Positions 1-8,946 of a DNA stretch of 14,720 nucleotides are shown piece after piece. The notes beneath the pieces are model-generated. The model made no database searches. It had not been told where the DNA came from and was given only the letters and a program-made list of their open reading frames with translations. Source of the DNA: Desulfocapsa sp. (GTDB taxonomy: Bacteria; Desulfobacterota; Desulfobulbia; Desulfobulbales; Desulfocapsaceae); assembly GCA_029934815.1 (NCBI GenBank), contig JAOZLM010000026.1:1-14720 (forward strand). Direction: 5' to 3'. Made by a program: the position numbers and the translations under genes. The stretch's first letter is position 1. Each line of letters begins with the position of its first letter.

Positions 1-515
1 GCCAGCCAGCCGCCAGCACTCACCAGATTTTTATCATACTCATTCAAAGAAAAGGAACATTCGAAATCATCCTGGCCACTTTCTGTGGAAACCGCTTTAA
101 GTTTTCCTGATTCAATATCTACTTCTATTTCAAGATTTCCGCTCATTTCGAAAAGTGAAGCAATATCATCAGCCGATAATTCCATGGCTAAAATTCCGCA
201 GTTGAACATGTTTTGCCTGAAAATTCTGGCAAAGCTCTCTGCAATAACAACATTAATGTCATTCACCTCAAAAGCCCATACGGCATGCTCACGAGAGGAA
301 CCACAGCCAAAATTAGCTTTGGTGATTACAACTTTCGCCTTTTGCATGGCAGCACTGTGAGAGTCGAAGGGTTTACCGTCGACAAGTAAATCCTCAAGCA
401 GGTGCGGCTGTAAGGCTATCTTTGTTATTTCAGTGAGATACTTCGCAGGGATTATCTCGTCAGTATTTATATCGTTTCTGTCCAGCAATACGGCTGGTCC
501 GCCAAATGATTTCAT
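1..515 (-). CDS. leuD: 3-isopropylmalate dehydratase small subunit, partial (3' end outside window)
   Basis: Small (swivel-domain) subunit of isopropylmalate isomerase, which with LeuC converts 2-isopropylmalate to 3-isopropylmalate in leucine synthesis. The minus-strand reading starts at the ATG at 515 and stays open to the window edge for about 171 codons, so only a few C-terminal residues should be missing for this family (usually about 160-200 residues). Visible family signatures are the N-terminal segment with DINTDEIIPAKYL and the substrate-contacting loop NFGCGSSREHAVWAF. An AAGAGG ribosome site lies 9 bases before the start. The gene follows the leuC stop by 18 bases, so the two are almost certainly one operon. 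The short form matches the LeuD type that pairs with ~420-residue LeuC proteins. A homoaconitase small subunit is a less likely alternative. Confidence 0.9.
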   Translation of the reverse strand, partial: MKSFGGPAVLLDRNDINTDEIIPAKYLTEITKIALQPHLLEDLLVDGKPFDSHSAAMQKAKVVITKANFGCGSSREHAVWAFEVNDINVVIAESFARIFRQNMFNCGILAMELSADDIASLFEMSGNLEIEVDIESGKLKAVSTESGQDDFECSFSLNEYDKNLVSAGGWL

Positions 516-533
516 ATATTGTAACCTCTTTCT

Positions 534-1820
534 CTATTGCAGGTATTTTCTTGGATCGGTAATTGTGCCACTTATGGCAGCAGCAGCAGCAGATGCAGGG
601 CTCATAAGGTGAACCATTCCGCCTTTACCCATCCTGCCATTGAAGTTTCTATTTGTGGTTGAGGCGCATACCTCATCTTCTGCAAGAACTCCGGAGCTCA
701 TACCAAGACAAGCGCCACACGTTGGATTTAAAACGCAGAATCCACAATCCATAAAGATTTTGATAATACCTTCTTCAAGAGCCTGGGAGTAGATGGATGG
801 AGTCGCAGGTGTAACAATGCCACGTACACCTGTTGCCAGTTTTTTCCCTTTTAAAATAGAAGCTGCTTCGCGAAGATCCTCAATTCGGCCATTGGTGCAC
901 GATCCGATATAGACCTGATCAATAGCTTCGCCTTCCATATCCTTAATATCTTTAACCTGGTCAGGTTTATAGCCATAGGTGGTTTGCGGGACAAGAGCTG
1001 AAACATCGAAGTTAATAACTTCGGCGTACTCTGCATCTGCATCTGAATGCCAGCGGCCAAATTCTGCAATTGCCTCATCAATGGTGACGTACTGATCTTT
1101 AATAAATGGCCAGAGATACTCGGCAGTAACACGATCAGGATAGCAAACACCTGATGTAGCTCCCGCTTCAACTGCCATATTGCATAATGTCATACGAGCA
1201 GCCATATTCATCTTTTCAACAAGAGAACCAGTGAATTCGATCACCCTGTCAGTGGCACCATTTACGGTAAGCTTTTTGATGATGGCAAGGATGGCATCTT
1301 TTGCAGAGACTCCTTTTTGGAATTCACCGGTCAGTTCCACTTTCATGGAAACAGGTTTTCTAAAAGTACAAACGCCTTTTAAGATCCCCACCTCAAGGTC
1401 TGTGGTACCAACTCCTGCTGCAAATGCACCAAAAGCACCATGCGTACAGGTGTGTGAATCTCCCATGATTACAGTATAGCCTGGACGGATAAAGCCTTTC
1501 TCTGGAAACAGTGCATGGCAGACGCCATTTTCACCAACATCAAAAAAGTCTGTAATGTTCTGTCGTTTGGCCCATTCCCGCATGATCTTGCCCTGCATTG
1601 CGGTCTTAGAATCTTTCGCAGGCGTGACATGATCAATGACAGCTTTAATTTTTGTTGGATCAAAAACTCTGTCCATCCCTTTTTCCATAAGATCCATAAT
1701 GGCGATGGGGGTGGTTATTTCGTGACATAAAACCACATCGAGATCGAGCACCATATTTTCAGGTGTTGGGCTATCTCGTAAATGGGCTTCAAATATTTTT
1801 TCAGCTATGGTTTTTCCCAT
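534..1820 (-). CDS. leuC: 3-isopropylmalate dehydratase large subunit
   Basis: Large catalytic [4Fe-4S] subunit of isopropylmalate isomerase in the cytoplasmic leucine pathway. The 428-residue product is the usual length for the short LeuC/HacA-like class. Sequence signs include VMGDSHTCTHGAFG-like residues at about 118-131 (VIMGDSHTCTHGAFG), the cluster ligand region IGSCTNGR (Cys308) and NPTCGACLG (Cys368 and Cys371), which supply the three conserved cluster cysteines, and the STTNRNFNGRMG substrate-binding segment at about 387-398. The ATG at 1820 has an AGGAG ribosome site at 1828-1832 with 7-base spacing, which fixes the start. leuD follows on the same strand after a short gap. I could not find a convincing sigma70 promoter or a leader peptide upstream on this strand. 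Discrimination from homoaconitase rests on context and family convention. Confidence 0.95.
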   Translation of the reverse strand: MGKTIAEKIFEAHLRDSPTPENMVLDLDVVLCHEITTPIAIMDLMEKGMDRVFDPTKIKAVIDHVTPAKDSKTAMQGKIMREWAKRQNITDFFDVGENGVCHALFPEKGFIRPGYTVIMGDSHTCTHGAFGAFAAGVGTTDLEVGILKGVCTFRKPVSMKVELTGEFQKGVSAKDAILAIIKKLTVNGATDRVIEFTGSLVEKMNMAARMTLCNMAVEAGATSGVCYPDRVTAEYLWPFIKDQYVTIDEAIAEFGRWHSDADAEYAEVINFDVSALVPQTTYGYKPDQVKDIKDMEGEAIDQVYIGSCTNGRIEDLREAASILKGKKLATGVRGIVTPATPSIYSQALEEGIIKIFMDCGFCVLNPTCGACLGMSSGVLAEDEVCASTTNRNFNGRMGKGGMVHLMSPASAAAAAISGTITDPRKYLQ

Positions 1821-1946
1821 GGGTAGACTCCTAATAATAAAACGATTACTTTACTGGCGGTTCCTTTGTTTTTGGCAAGAAAGTCTGACATATTACTAGA
1901 AAAATGATACAGTTGCCATGGATAAGTTATAAAATTTCAGCAACTA

Positions 1947-1975
1947 TTGTCCTTTCAGGGGCATAAAATTACAAT
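1947..1975 (+). promoter_or_regulatory. Sigma70-like promoter for the binding-protein/kinase/tsaE genes
   Basis: TTGTCC at 1947-1952 and TACAAT at 1970-1975 are separated by 17 bases. They match the consensus at 4/6 and 5/6 positions, and the predicted transcript start is about 1982, giving a 5' leader of roughly 47 bases. The rest of the 1821-2028 divergent region is AT-rich and holds no gene I can support. Confidence 0.5.
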
Positions 1976-2028
1976 TCCTGTGAATATTTTTATCGTTACC
2001 TTTAATTGTTGTTATGGAGATTCGTCGA

Positions 2029-3831
2029 ATGCACATTAGTTATAAATCCATTTTTACTCTCTGCTTTTTGCTATTCAGCCCATCTCTACTTCTGGCCGCT
2101 CATGGTATTTCAATTGACGGTACGCTCAAATATCCCGCCGATTTCACGCATTTTGATTATGTGTCTGAGAAGGCAGAGAAGGGTGGAAAACTTCTGCTCC
2201 ATGATAATGGAAGCTTTGACAAGATGAATCCCTACACCCTGAAAGGAACGCCTCCTTTTGGGCTTGATATGTTTGTTTTTGAGTCCCTTACCGTGGGGAG
2301 CCTTGATGAACCCTTTGCCGGGTATGGACTAATAGCAGAAGATATTGAGCTTGCAGAAGATAAAATGTCTGTAACATTTACCATCAATTCCAAAGCCAGG
2401 TTTTCTGATGGCAGTTCTGTGACTCCTGAAGATGTCGCCTTTTCTCTGGAAACCTTAAAAAGTGATAAAGTTCATCCATTCTACCCTTATTATTATCAGG
2501 ATATTAAAGAAGCAGTAATTCTTGATACAAGGCGGGTGCAGTTTCTTTTTGCAAAACCTAACAGGGAATTGCATATGATAGCCGGACAGATTCCTGTTTT
2601 TTCAAAAGCGTTCTATCAGAACCACTCCTTCACAGGAGATGATAAGGGAAATCACCTGACCCCTCCAATCGGTAGTGGACCATATATTGTCACTGACGTT
2701 AATCAGGGAAGATCAATCACCTATGCCAGGAATCCTGATTATTGGGCTGTTGACCATCCTGCACGAAAGGGGATGTATAATTTCGAAACCATTGTGGTTA
2801 ATTATTACAAAGATCAGATTGTAGCAGTGGAGGCATTTAAGGCAGGCGAATTTGATTTTATGATGGTTAATATTGCCAAGCAGTGGGTCAGGGATATGAC
2901 TGGCAAAGGTTTTGCTGATGGAACGCTGTTGAAAAAACGTTTTCCTCATAAAAATAATGCAGGAATGCAGGGCTTTTTGATGAATACACGGCGTGAATTA
3001 TTTGAAGATGTGCGTGTTCGTAAGGCCTTGGGACTGGCATTTGATTTTGAGTGGACTAACAAATCACTCTTCTATAACCAGTACATGAGAAGCAGTTCTT
3101 TTTTCAGTAATTCCCACCTTGCAGCAACTGGCTTACCCGATGGCTTAGAATTGTCATACCTTGAACCTTTTCGGAAGAGTTTGCCCGCTGATGTTTTTAC
3201 TACTCCGTTAAAAGCACCTGATTCTAAAGGAAAAGGCGGTATGCGTAAAAACTTACGGCAGGCAAAAAAACTACTGGCTGATGCCGGCTGGACAATTCAA
3301 AATGGTATTTTAAAAAATGATATGGGCAAGCCTTTTAGTTTTGAAATTCTGCTCGTCTCACCCACTTTTGAAAGAGTTATGGCACCCTATGTCGCGAACC
3401 TTAAAAAACTTGGTATTACTGTAGATTACCGAACCATTGATCCAGCATTATATACAGATAGGGTACAGAGCTTTGATTATGATATGATTGTTCATGTGTA
3501 CGGCCAGTCATTATCACCCGGAAATGAACAGAAGAATTTTTGGCATTCAGAATCCGTAAATCGACCGGGATCAAAAAATCTGGCAGGCATTTCTGATAAA
3601 GTCGTTGATTCGCTGGTAGATACAATAGTTTATGCAACAACACAGCAGGAACTTACTGCTGCATGCAAAGCACTGGATAGAGTGCTCTGGTACGGCTATT
3701 ATCTGGTTCCAAACTGGTATCTGAATGTTCATCGCCTGGCATTCCATAAAAAATTTGCTCGTCCAGAAACGCTCCCCCTCTATTATAATCACTATCAACT
3801 GCTGATGACCTGGTGGATGGCCAAGGAATAA
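2029..3831 (+). CDS. YejA-like extracellular solute-binding protein, family 5 (orphan)
   Basis: Predicted periplasmic oligopeptide-type substrate-binding protein. The ATG at 2029 is preferred over the one at 2014 because GGAGA at 2016-2020 sits 8 bases before it. This gives 600 residues, starting with a clear signal peptide (hydrophobic core about residues 8-23, cleavage near LLAA/HG). The mature N-terminus, HGISIDGTLKYPADFTHFDY, resembles the YejA (microcin C importer) subfamily, as does the NTRRELFEDVRVRKALGLAF segment. The family 5 signature GSGPYIV...RNPDYW is present near residues 220-240. Length fits YejA (about 600 residues). No yejB/E/F permease or ATPase genes are nearby. The next gene is a sensor kinase whose start is 1 base after this stop, so the protein may serve sensing, or work with a transporter encoded elsewhere. 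The ligand is unknown. Confidence 0.88.
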   Translation: MHISYKSIFTLCFLLFSPSLLLAAHGISIDGTLKYPADFTHFDYVSEKAEKGGKLLLHDNGSFDKMNPYTLKGTPPFGLDMFVFESLTVGSLDEPFAGYGLIAEDIELAEDKMSVTFTINSKARFSDGSSVTPEDVAFSLETLKSDKVHPFYPYYYQDIKEAVILDTRRVQFLFAKPNRELHMIAGQIPVFSKAFYQNHSFTGDDKGNHLTPPIGSGPYIVTDVNQGRSITYARNPDYWAVDHPARKGMYNFETIVVNYYKDQIVAVEAFKAGEFDFMMVNIAKQWVRDMTGKGFADGTLLKKRFPHKNNAGMQGFLMNTRRELFEDVRVRKALGLAFDFEWTNKSLFYNQYMRSSSFFSNSHLAATGLPDGLELSYLEPFRKSLPADVFTTPLKAPDSKGKGGMRKNLRQAKKLLADAGWTIQNGILKNDMGKPFSFEILLVSPTFERVMAPYVANLKKLGITVDYRTIDPALYTDRVQSFDYDMIVHVYGQSLSPGNEQKNFWHSESVNRPGSKNLAGISDKVVDSLVDTIVYATTQQELTAACKALDRVLWYGYYLVPNWYLNVHRLAFHKKFARPETLPLYYNHYQLLMTWWMAKE

Positions 3832-3832
3832 T

Positions 3833-5419
3833 ATGTCACATTTTAAAATTTTATTTGTCGATGATGAAGAAATAAATCTTCTGAATTTCAGGATGATTTT
3901 TCAAAATCGTTATGAAATTATAACGGCTCTGTCTGGTGAAGAAGCGTTAACGATATTTAAAAAAACTAAAGATATTGGTCTTGTTATCTCAGATCAGCGA
4001 ATGCCTGGTATCAGTGGTGTGGAGTTGCTCAGTACTATTTATGAGATTGCACCCGATACCATCAGGGTACTGCTCACAGCGCATTCCCAGATCGAATATG
4101 TATTGGATGCCATCAATCGTGGGCAGATTTATCAATATATCTTGAAACCCTGGGATACCAACGAACTTAGTTCAATTATTGAACGTGCAAAAAAACTGTT
4201 TCAATTAACCAAAGAAAATAAAGCGCTCACAAAAGAACTTGCGCTGAATAACAGAAACCTTGAAAGTGCTAACCAAAAGCTTCAAAACGTAAATGAAAAG
4301 CTTGAACAGGACGTAAAGCGAAGAAAAAAACTGGAAGCATCGCTTAGAGAAAGTGAAGAGCGATTCCGCAAATTCACCACCGCGTCACAGGATATTATCA
4401 TCCTGTTTGATACTGCCGGTAAAGGGCTGTATTCCAACCCTGCTGTTGAAAAGCTACTTGGTTATACCAATATGGATTTTAACAACAGACAACTAACAAA
4501 GTCCCTTCATCCTGATGACATAAAAGTTGTGAGAGAGGAAGTCGCAAGCTTACTTTCCACCAGTAATTCTCCACAGGCAAGAGAAGTGAAGATTCAAAAG
4601 AAAGATAATACCTATCTGGATGTAGAATTAACTTTTTTTGCTATTTCACTTGAAAGCGGAGAGCGTATTGTAGGTTCCATTATACGTGATATCACAACAC
4701 GCAAAAAAGCACGTGAGCAATTGCGATTGTCGGAAGAGCGCTTGGGCGATTTGTCTGCCATGTTGATTAATGCTCAGGATGATGAGCGCAGACGAATAGC
4801 CATGGAACTGCATGACGAATTCGGCCAGTCCCTTGCAGCGTTAAAGTTGCAATTACGGGCAATGGAAAATAAAATTCATGACGGTGGAGAGTATCAAAAA
4901 GCTGCAATTGTAGGTGACTTAAGTGAGTTACGCCAATACGTAAATAAACAAATTGATAATGTGCGTACTCTTTCACACGAACTGTGGCCGATGATTGTAG
5001 ATGATCTTGGAGTGGACGCAGCTTTTGATAATCTGATTTCAAATTTTTTAAAACATGTCAAAATAAAACTGGATCTCAATTTAGATACTATTGGCCATCT
5101 TTTCACTACGGAACAGCAACGTCATATCTACCGACTCCTTCAGGAATCATTGAATAATGTAATTAAACATGCAAAAGCGACATCCATTCGAATCGTTGCT
5201 AAACAGATCGAGAATGATGTGTTACTTGCAATTCATGATGATGGTGTTGGTTTTGATACACTTGCAGTTGCAAGTGACACTGGAACGTCTCGAGGAATGG
5301 GCTTACAAGCAATGGATGAAAGGGTTAAAATTCTTCATGGTACCATGGAAATTCAGTCTAAACCAGGTAATGGAACCTCAATTGTTTTCACAATTGCCTG
5401 CAATATGAAAGAAGAATGA
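3833..5419 (+). CDS. Hybrid REC-PAS-HisKA_3 sensor histidine kinase, cytoplasmic
   Basis: The 528-residue signalling protein begins with a receiver domain (about 4-122): acidic DD at 10-11, phospho-acceptor Asp54 in VISDQRMPG, Thr82 and Lys105 in ILKPWD. A coiled coil follows (about 125-175), then a PAS domain (about 176-290), a HisKA_3 dimerisation helix with ERRRIAMELHDEFGQ (phospho-His327), and a NarX/DegS-type HATPase (N-box LLQESLNNVIKHA about 435-447, DDGVGFD 469-475, GMGLQAMDER about 488-497). No membrane segment is visible, so it should act in the cytoplasm. AAGGA lies 5 bases before the ATG, overlapping the end of the upstream binding-protein gene, and the two are certainly co-transcribed. 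HisKA_3 kinases normally signal to LuxR/NarL-type regulators, but none is encoded here. Input through the receiver domain is inferred. Confidence 0.93.
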   Translation: MSHFKILFVDDEEINLLNFRMIFQNRYEIITALSGEEALTIFKKTKDIGLVISDQRMPGISGVELLSTIYEIAPDTIRVLLTAHSQIEYVLDAINRGQIYQYILKPWDTNELSSIIERAKKLFQLTKENKALTKELALNNRNLESANQKLQNVNEKLEQDVKRRKKLEASLRESEERFRKFTTASQDIIILFDTAGKGLYSNPAVEKLLGYTNMDFNNRQLTKSLHPDDIKVVREEVASLLSTSNSPQAREVKIQKKDNTYLDVELTFFAISLESGERIVGSIIRDITTRKKAREQLRLSEERLGDLSAMLINAQDDERRRIAMELHDEFGQSLAALKLQLRAMENKIHDGGEYQKAAIVGDLSELRQYVNKQIDNVRTLSHELWPMIVDDLGVDAAFDNLISNFLKHVKIKLDLNLDTIGHLFTTEQQRHIYRLLQESLNNVIKHAKATSIRIVAKQIENDVLLAIHDDGVGFDTLAVASDTGTSRGMGLQAMDERVKILHGTMEIQSKPGNGTSIVFTIACNMKEE

Positions 5420-5907
5420 GTGTACATCAAATCCGCTTAACAAATTTACAGGAAACTGCAGAATTTGCGCAAGAGCTGGCACGTCTTGCGAAACCGGGTG
5501 ATGTTATCTGTCTTGACGGTGATCTTGGAGCAGGAAAAACAGCTCTTACGCAGGAGATTGCCAAAGGCCTGGAAGTTCCCTCATCCTGTTATGTCACCAG
5601 TCCTACTTTTACGATACTTCAGGAATATCCCGGTAGAATGCCATTGTATCATATGGACTTTTATCGTTTGTCCGACGAAACAGAAGTGGAAGATCTTGGG
5701 TTTGAAGAATTCTTCTACCTTTCAGGATTAACAGTAATAGAATGGTCAGTGATTGGTGGATCACTTATACCGGATACCAGATTGTTGCTTACAATGACCA
5801 TTGAAAACGATCTTGCACGAGCGGTTGATGTTGATTTCGGTACCGGTGACTGGCAGGAACGTTTGTTACCTTTTTTCGAGTTCTTCAAAATAAATCAGCG
5901 GAAATGA
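5416..5907 (+). CDS. tsaE: tRNA N6-threonylcarbamoyladenosine synthesis ATPase TsaE
   Basis: P-loop ATPase that works with TsaB and TsaD to complete the t6A37 modification of ANN-decoding tRNAs. The 163-residue length is typical. It shows the Walker A motif GDLGAGKT at 35-42, the TSPTFTILQEY segment, the HMDFYRL strand and the EDLGFEEFF...VIEWS region, all hallmarks of the family. Its ATG overlaps the stop of the kinase gene in an ATGA arrangement, so it is translationally coupled to a signalling gene. tsaB, tsaD and the often adjacent nnrD are not in the window. Identification is firm; the coupling with the kinase looks like operon convenience rather than shared function. Confidence 0.95.
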   Translation: MSVHQIRLTNLQETAEFAQELARLAKPGDVICLDGDLGAGKTALTQEIAKGLEVPSSCYVTSPTFTILQEYPGRMPLYHMDFYRLSDETEVEDLGFEEFFYLSGLTVIEWSVIGGSLIPDTRLLLTMTIENDLARAVDVDFGTGDWQERLLPFFEFFKINQRK

Positions 5908-5941
5908 ATAACAGAGCAGTAAATCAGATGCTGAACTCTCT

Positions 5942-5970
5942 TTGCAAAAAACGATGAAGCTCTGTATAGT
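5942..5970 (+). promoter_or_regulatory. Sigma70-like promoter for the ycaO-waaF-gmhB operon
   Basis: TTGCAA at 5942-5947 and TATAGT at 5965-5970 have an exact 17-base spacer and match the consensus at 4/6 and 5/6 positions. The predicted transcript start near 5977 gives a leader of about 50 bases before the ATG at 6026. It lies in the only gap (5908-6025) between tsaE and ycaO, so it marks the start of a new transcription unit. Confidence 0.55.
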
Positions 5971-6025
5971 AGCATCCTCGCAACAAAACGATATTACTAA
6001 CTACTCATAACTTTTGGTTTACTAT

Positions 6026-7774
6026 ATGCTTCAAAAAAGATTTGTACAACTGCAGGACTGTTTCAAAACCTATACAATTGATCAGGATAAGGCTATCAGT
6101 CCTGAAGAAACAGTAGCCAGATTTAAACAAAAACTGGAAGACCTGAATCTTGATATTTTAAAGGAAGTTAAACGTATAGATAACGGTAGGTTAGGGATAC
6201 CTGTTTATTTCTCCGTCTGCGGAGAAGATGCCCGTGCCATGACGGGTACAAAAAAACAGATGGGGAAGGGTGCTTCTCCGATACAGGCACAGGCCTCAGC
6301 TTGTATGGAACTGGCCGAACGTTTCTCATTTTTTACCTTTAAGAATAATCCTGAGAACTTCCTGTCAGGGGATTATCAGAAAATGCGTGAAGCTGGGCAT
6401 CCTGTTCTTCCGCTGAAGTATCTGCTGCAATCTGTTCACGATACAGAGCATGATGAAGTGTTTCTTGAAGAAATCCTAAAAGGAATTCCAATGCAATGGG
6501 CCTGGGCCAAAAACCTCACGAATGAATCAGAGGTGCTGATTCCTTTTTCCTGGTTCTTTGCCATCAATGAGTTTAATGGCCCTTCTGCCGGCAACTCTTA
6601 CGAAGAAGCTGCACTTCAGGGCATTTGTGAGATTGTAGAGCGCCATGTGTGCGCATTGGTAAATCATAACAAACTTAAAACTCCACTCATTGATCAGACA
6701 TCAATAATCGATCCTGTGGCACGTGAAGTTGTAGATATATTTAAGCGAAATAACATTGACCTTTATTTGAACGATTTCACACTTGATACGGGCATCTGCA
6801 CAGTCGCAGCCCTTGCAATAGACAGAAATACATTTCCCGAAACAAGTGAAATTGTCTACACCGCAGGTACTACCCCGGATCCTGAAAAAGCCCTTATTCG
6901 TGCAGTAACAGAAGTTGCACAGCTTGCTGGCGATTTTAATTCCGGTTCTAATTATATCGCTTCGGGTTTACCTAAGCCTTTAAACATGGATGAAGTCGAA
7001 CATGTTTATGACAGCGGCATGCATTGTACAATTGATGAGATTGCAAATCTTGGCGATGCAAATATCCGCGTAGAGGTGGAAAACTGTATAGAATCTCTCC
7101 GTAATATTGGTATGGATACTTTTATGCTGGATGTTGCCCATCCCGATTTGAAAATTCCTGCCATTTATACAATTGTTCCCGGTGCGCATTTTCGTGAACG
7201 TTCCATGATTAATGATGTCGGACTCTTTGCTGCTAAACTGCTTGTTGAGCGAGTGAACGATCCAATGCTCCTCGAAGAAAAACTTGCCAGGCTTGAATCT
7301 ATTATAGCCGAGGCATACTATCTGGATTTCTACAGAGGAAGAAACTTGTATGAAGCCGGAGATGCTACCCAGGCACTAAAGCACTTTAAGAAGGCTCTGG
7401 AACTGAACCCTGAAAAAGAAGATCTGCCATATATATATTCCTATATGGGGAGTGCATATAAAGATCTTGAGCAGTATGATCTGGCACTTGAAACCCTTGA
7501 AAAAGGGCTGCTTGAAGATGAAGAGAGGCCGGATATTCACAATATGATAGGTGTCTGTCATTTTAAGCAGGAAAATTTTGAAGCCGCGGTGAAAAGTTTT
7601 GAACGGGCTGTTGCTCTCAATCCTGTGTCGGCTATGGATTATGCGAATCTTGGTGTTAATCATCGAAAACTTGGTAATATCGATCAGGCCATTCATTTCT
7701 TTACCCTGGCATTATCAATAGACACAAGTATCGAATTTGCCAGAACACAACTTGCCGAACTGGTAACTGATTAA
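6026..7774 (+). CDS. ycaO: YcaO-domain ATP-dependent modification enzyme with C-terminal TPR repeats
   Basis: YcaO enzymes use ATP to activate amide backbones, making azolines, thioamides or amidines. The E. coli namesake is genetically linked to RimO-dependent beta-methylthiolation of ribosomal protein S12. I chose the ATG at 6026 (582 residues) over an in-frame TTG at 6014; neither has a clear ribosome site. ATP/Mg-binding signatures are visible: KGASPIQAQASACMELAERF with E95, E98 and R99; GICEIVERH with E202, E205 and R206; and the later Glu at 296 in RAVTEVAQ. From about 433 to 570 there are four TPR-like repeats (for example YEAGDATQALKHFKKALELN and the LGNIDQAIHFFTLALSID segment). No PxPxP C-terminus typical of azoline cyclodehydratases is seen. 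Length and TPR tail resemble E. coli YcaO (about 586 residues). No TfuA partner, E1-like protein or precursor peptide is adjacent. waaF begins 6 bases downstream. The substrate is unknown. Confidence 0.9.
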   Translation: MLQKRFVQLQDCFKTYTIDQDKAISPEETVARFKQKLEDLNLDILKEVKRIDNGRLGIPVYFSVCGEDARAMTGTKKQMGKGASPIQAQASACMELAERFSFFTFKNNPENFLSGDYQKMREAGHPVLPLKYLLQSVHDTEHDEVFLEEILKGIPMQWAWAKNLTNESEVLIPFSWFFAINEFNGPSAGNSYEEAALQGICEIVERHVCALVNHNKLKTPLIDQTSIIDPVAREVVDIFKRNNIDLYLNDFTLDTGICTVAALAIDRNTFPETSEIVYTAGTTPDPEKALIRAVTEVAQLAGDFNSGSNYIASGLPKPLNMDEVEHVYDSGMHCTIDEIANLGDANIRVEVENCIESLRNIGMDTFMLDVAHPDLKIPAIYTIVPGAHFRERSMINDVGLFAAKLLVERVNDPMLLEEKLARLESIIAEAYYLDFYRGRNLYEAGDATQALKHFKKALELNPEKEDLPYIYSYMGSAYKDLEQYDLALETLEKGLLEDEERPDIHNMIGVCHFKQENFEAAVKSFERAVALNPVSAMDYANLGVNHRKLGNIDQAIHFFTLALSIDTSIEFARTQLAELVTD

Positions 7775-7780
7775 ATCTCT

Positions 7781-8941
7781 ATGTCACTAATAAATCAAAC
7801 TCCTGCAAGAATCCTTATCCGCTCAACCAATTGGATTGGTGATGCGGTAATGACAACTCCAGCTGTACACACCATCAGAACAAATTTCCCTGATGCTGAA
7901 ATCACAATGCTTGCAGTGCCCTGGGTTGCTGATATCTTTCGGATGAACCCTGATGTTGATAATCTGTTTATCTACGATAAAAAACATTTGTATCAGGGAA
8001 AGATGAAAGGGCCGCTGAAACTCGCCGGAGATTTGAAACCATTTGCATTTGATATGGCGTTTCTTCTGCAGAATTCATTTGAAGCTGCACTTATCACTAA
8101 AATGGCAGGAATTCCAGTACGCGCCGGCTATAAACGTGATGGACGTGGGCTGTTGCTTACCCACGGTGTTAAAATAAGCGCTGAAACAAGAAAAAAACAT
8201 CACGTACACTATTATCAGGATATGTTGGCAGCACTTGGCCTGACACCTGGTGATAACGCACTTCGTCTGCCTCTTCTGGAAAGTCTTGAAGCTAAAGCCG
8301 TTGGATTTGTGGACTGCCTGAAACACCAGAATCCGGTTTCCGCTGCGGATCTTTCTCAGGTGGAACCTTGTGAAGGGTTACCTCCGATCCAATCCCTAAA
8401 TAGCGAAAGGGTGGATATTCCTGTAATCGGTTTTAATCCTGGTGCTGCTTTTGGGCCGGCTAAACAGTGGCCAGTTGATAAGTTTGCTAAATTAGCTGAG
8501 CTTATTTGTGATAATTATGGTGATTCAGGTTGTGTGATCATGGTTTTTGGTACTGATGCTGATTCAGAAGCTGCTGCAAAAATCCGAAATGCGTCAGAAA
8601 GAAGCTCATATCATGTACTCGATATGACAGGAAAGACCAGCCTCAAACAGGCCATGGCGCTGATTAAGTGTTGTGATGCCTTTGTAACAAACGATTCCGG
8701 TCTTATGCATGTGGCCGCAGGGCTGAATACACCAAGTATTGCAATTTTCGGATCTACGGATCATATCGCAACCGGCCCTTTTTCTGATAATTCTATTATC
8801 CTGAGACGAGAAATGGATTGCTCCCCATGTATGCAGACCCATTGTCCTAAAGGGCACCTAAAATGCCTGGAATCGATCAGTGCCGAAGATGTGTATGAGG
8901 ATCTTGCCAAAATGCTCTCAAAAAACCTTATAGCCGGATAA
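7781..8941 (+). CDS. waaF: ADP-heptose--LPS heptosyltransferase II
   Basis: GT9 glycosyltransferase that adds the second L-glycero-D-manno-heptose to the LPS inner core on the cytoplasmic face of the inner membrane. Evidence over 386 residues: the N-terminal RSTNWIGDAVMTTPA acceptor-site motif (about 14-28), GFNPGAAFGPAKQWP (about 217-231) at the ADP-heptose site, and TNDSGLMHVAAG (303-314). A C-terminal Cys cluster (C347, C350, C355, C362 with KGH between) is characteristic of WaaF/RfaF. A stretch around 165-213 looks like a loop extension between the two Rossmann domains. It starts 6 bases after ycaO and ends 5 bases before gmhB, placing all three on one transcript. WaaC is the nearest alternative, but the Cys-rich tail favours WaaF. 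Confidence 0.92.
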   Translation: MSLINQTPARILIRSTNWIGDAVMTTPAVHTIRTNFPDAEITMLAVPWVADIFRMNPDVDNLFIYDKKHLYQGKMKGPLKLAGDLKPFAFDMAFLLQNSFEAALITKMAGIPVRAGYKRDGRGLLLTHGVKISAETRKKHHVHYYQDMLAALGLTPGDNALRLPLLESLEAKAVGFVDCLKHQNPVSAADLSQVEPCEGLPPIQSLNSERVDIPVIGFNPGAAFGPAKQWPVDKFAKLAELICDNYGDSGCVIMVFGTDADSEAAAKIRNASERSSYHVLDMTGKTSLKQAMALIKCCDAFVTNDSGLMHVAAGLNTPSIAIFGSTDHIATGPFSDNSIILRREMDCSPCMQTHCPKGHLKCLESISAEDVYEDLAKMLSKNLIAG

Positions 8942-8946
8942 AAACA

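Noticed and set aside
85..360. A 91-codon plus-strand open frame at the left edge
   Set aside because: It is antisense to leuD, whose minus-strand translation carries the conserved LeuD motifs across the same bases.
1821..2013. leuCD promoter or leucine attenuator leader
   Set aside because: No leucine-codon-rich leader peptide, terminator hairpin or well-spaced -35/-10 pair could be found on the minus strand.
6026..7774. RiPP biosynthetic cluster centred on YcaO
   Set aside because: No precursor peptide, E1-like docking protein, TfuA, dehydrogenase or exporter gene is next to it. The neighbours are tsaE and LPS heptose genes.
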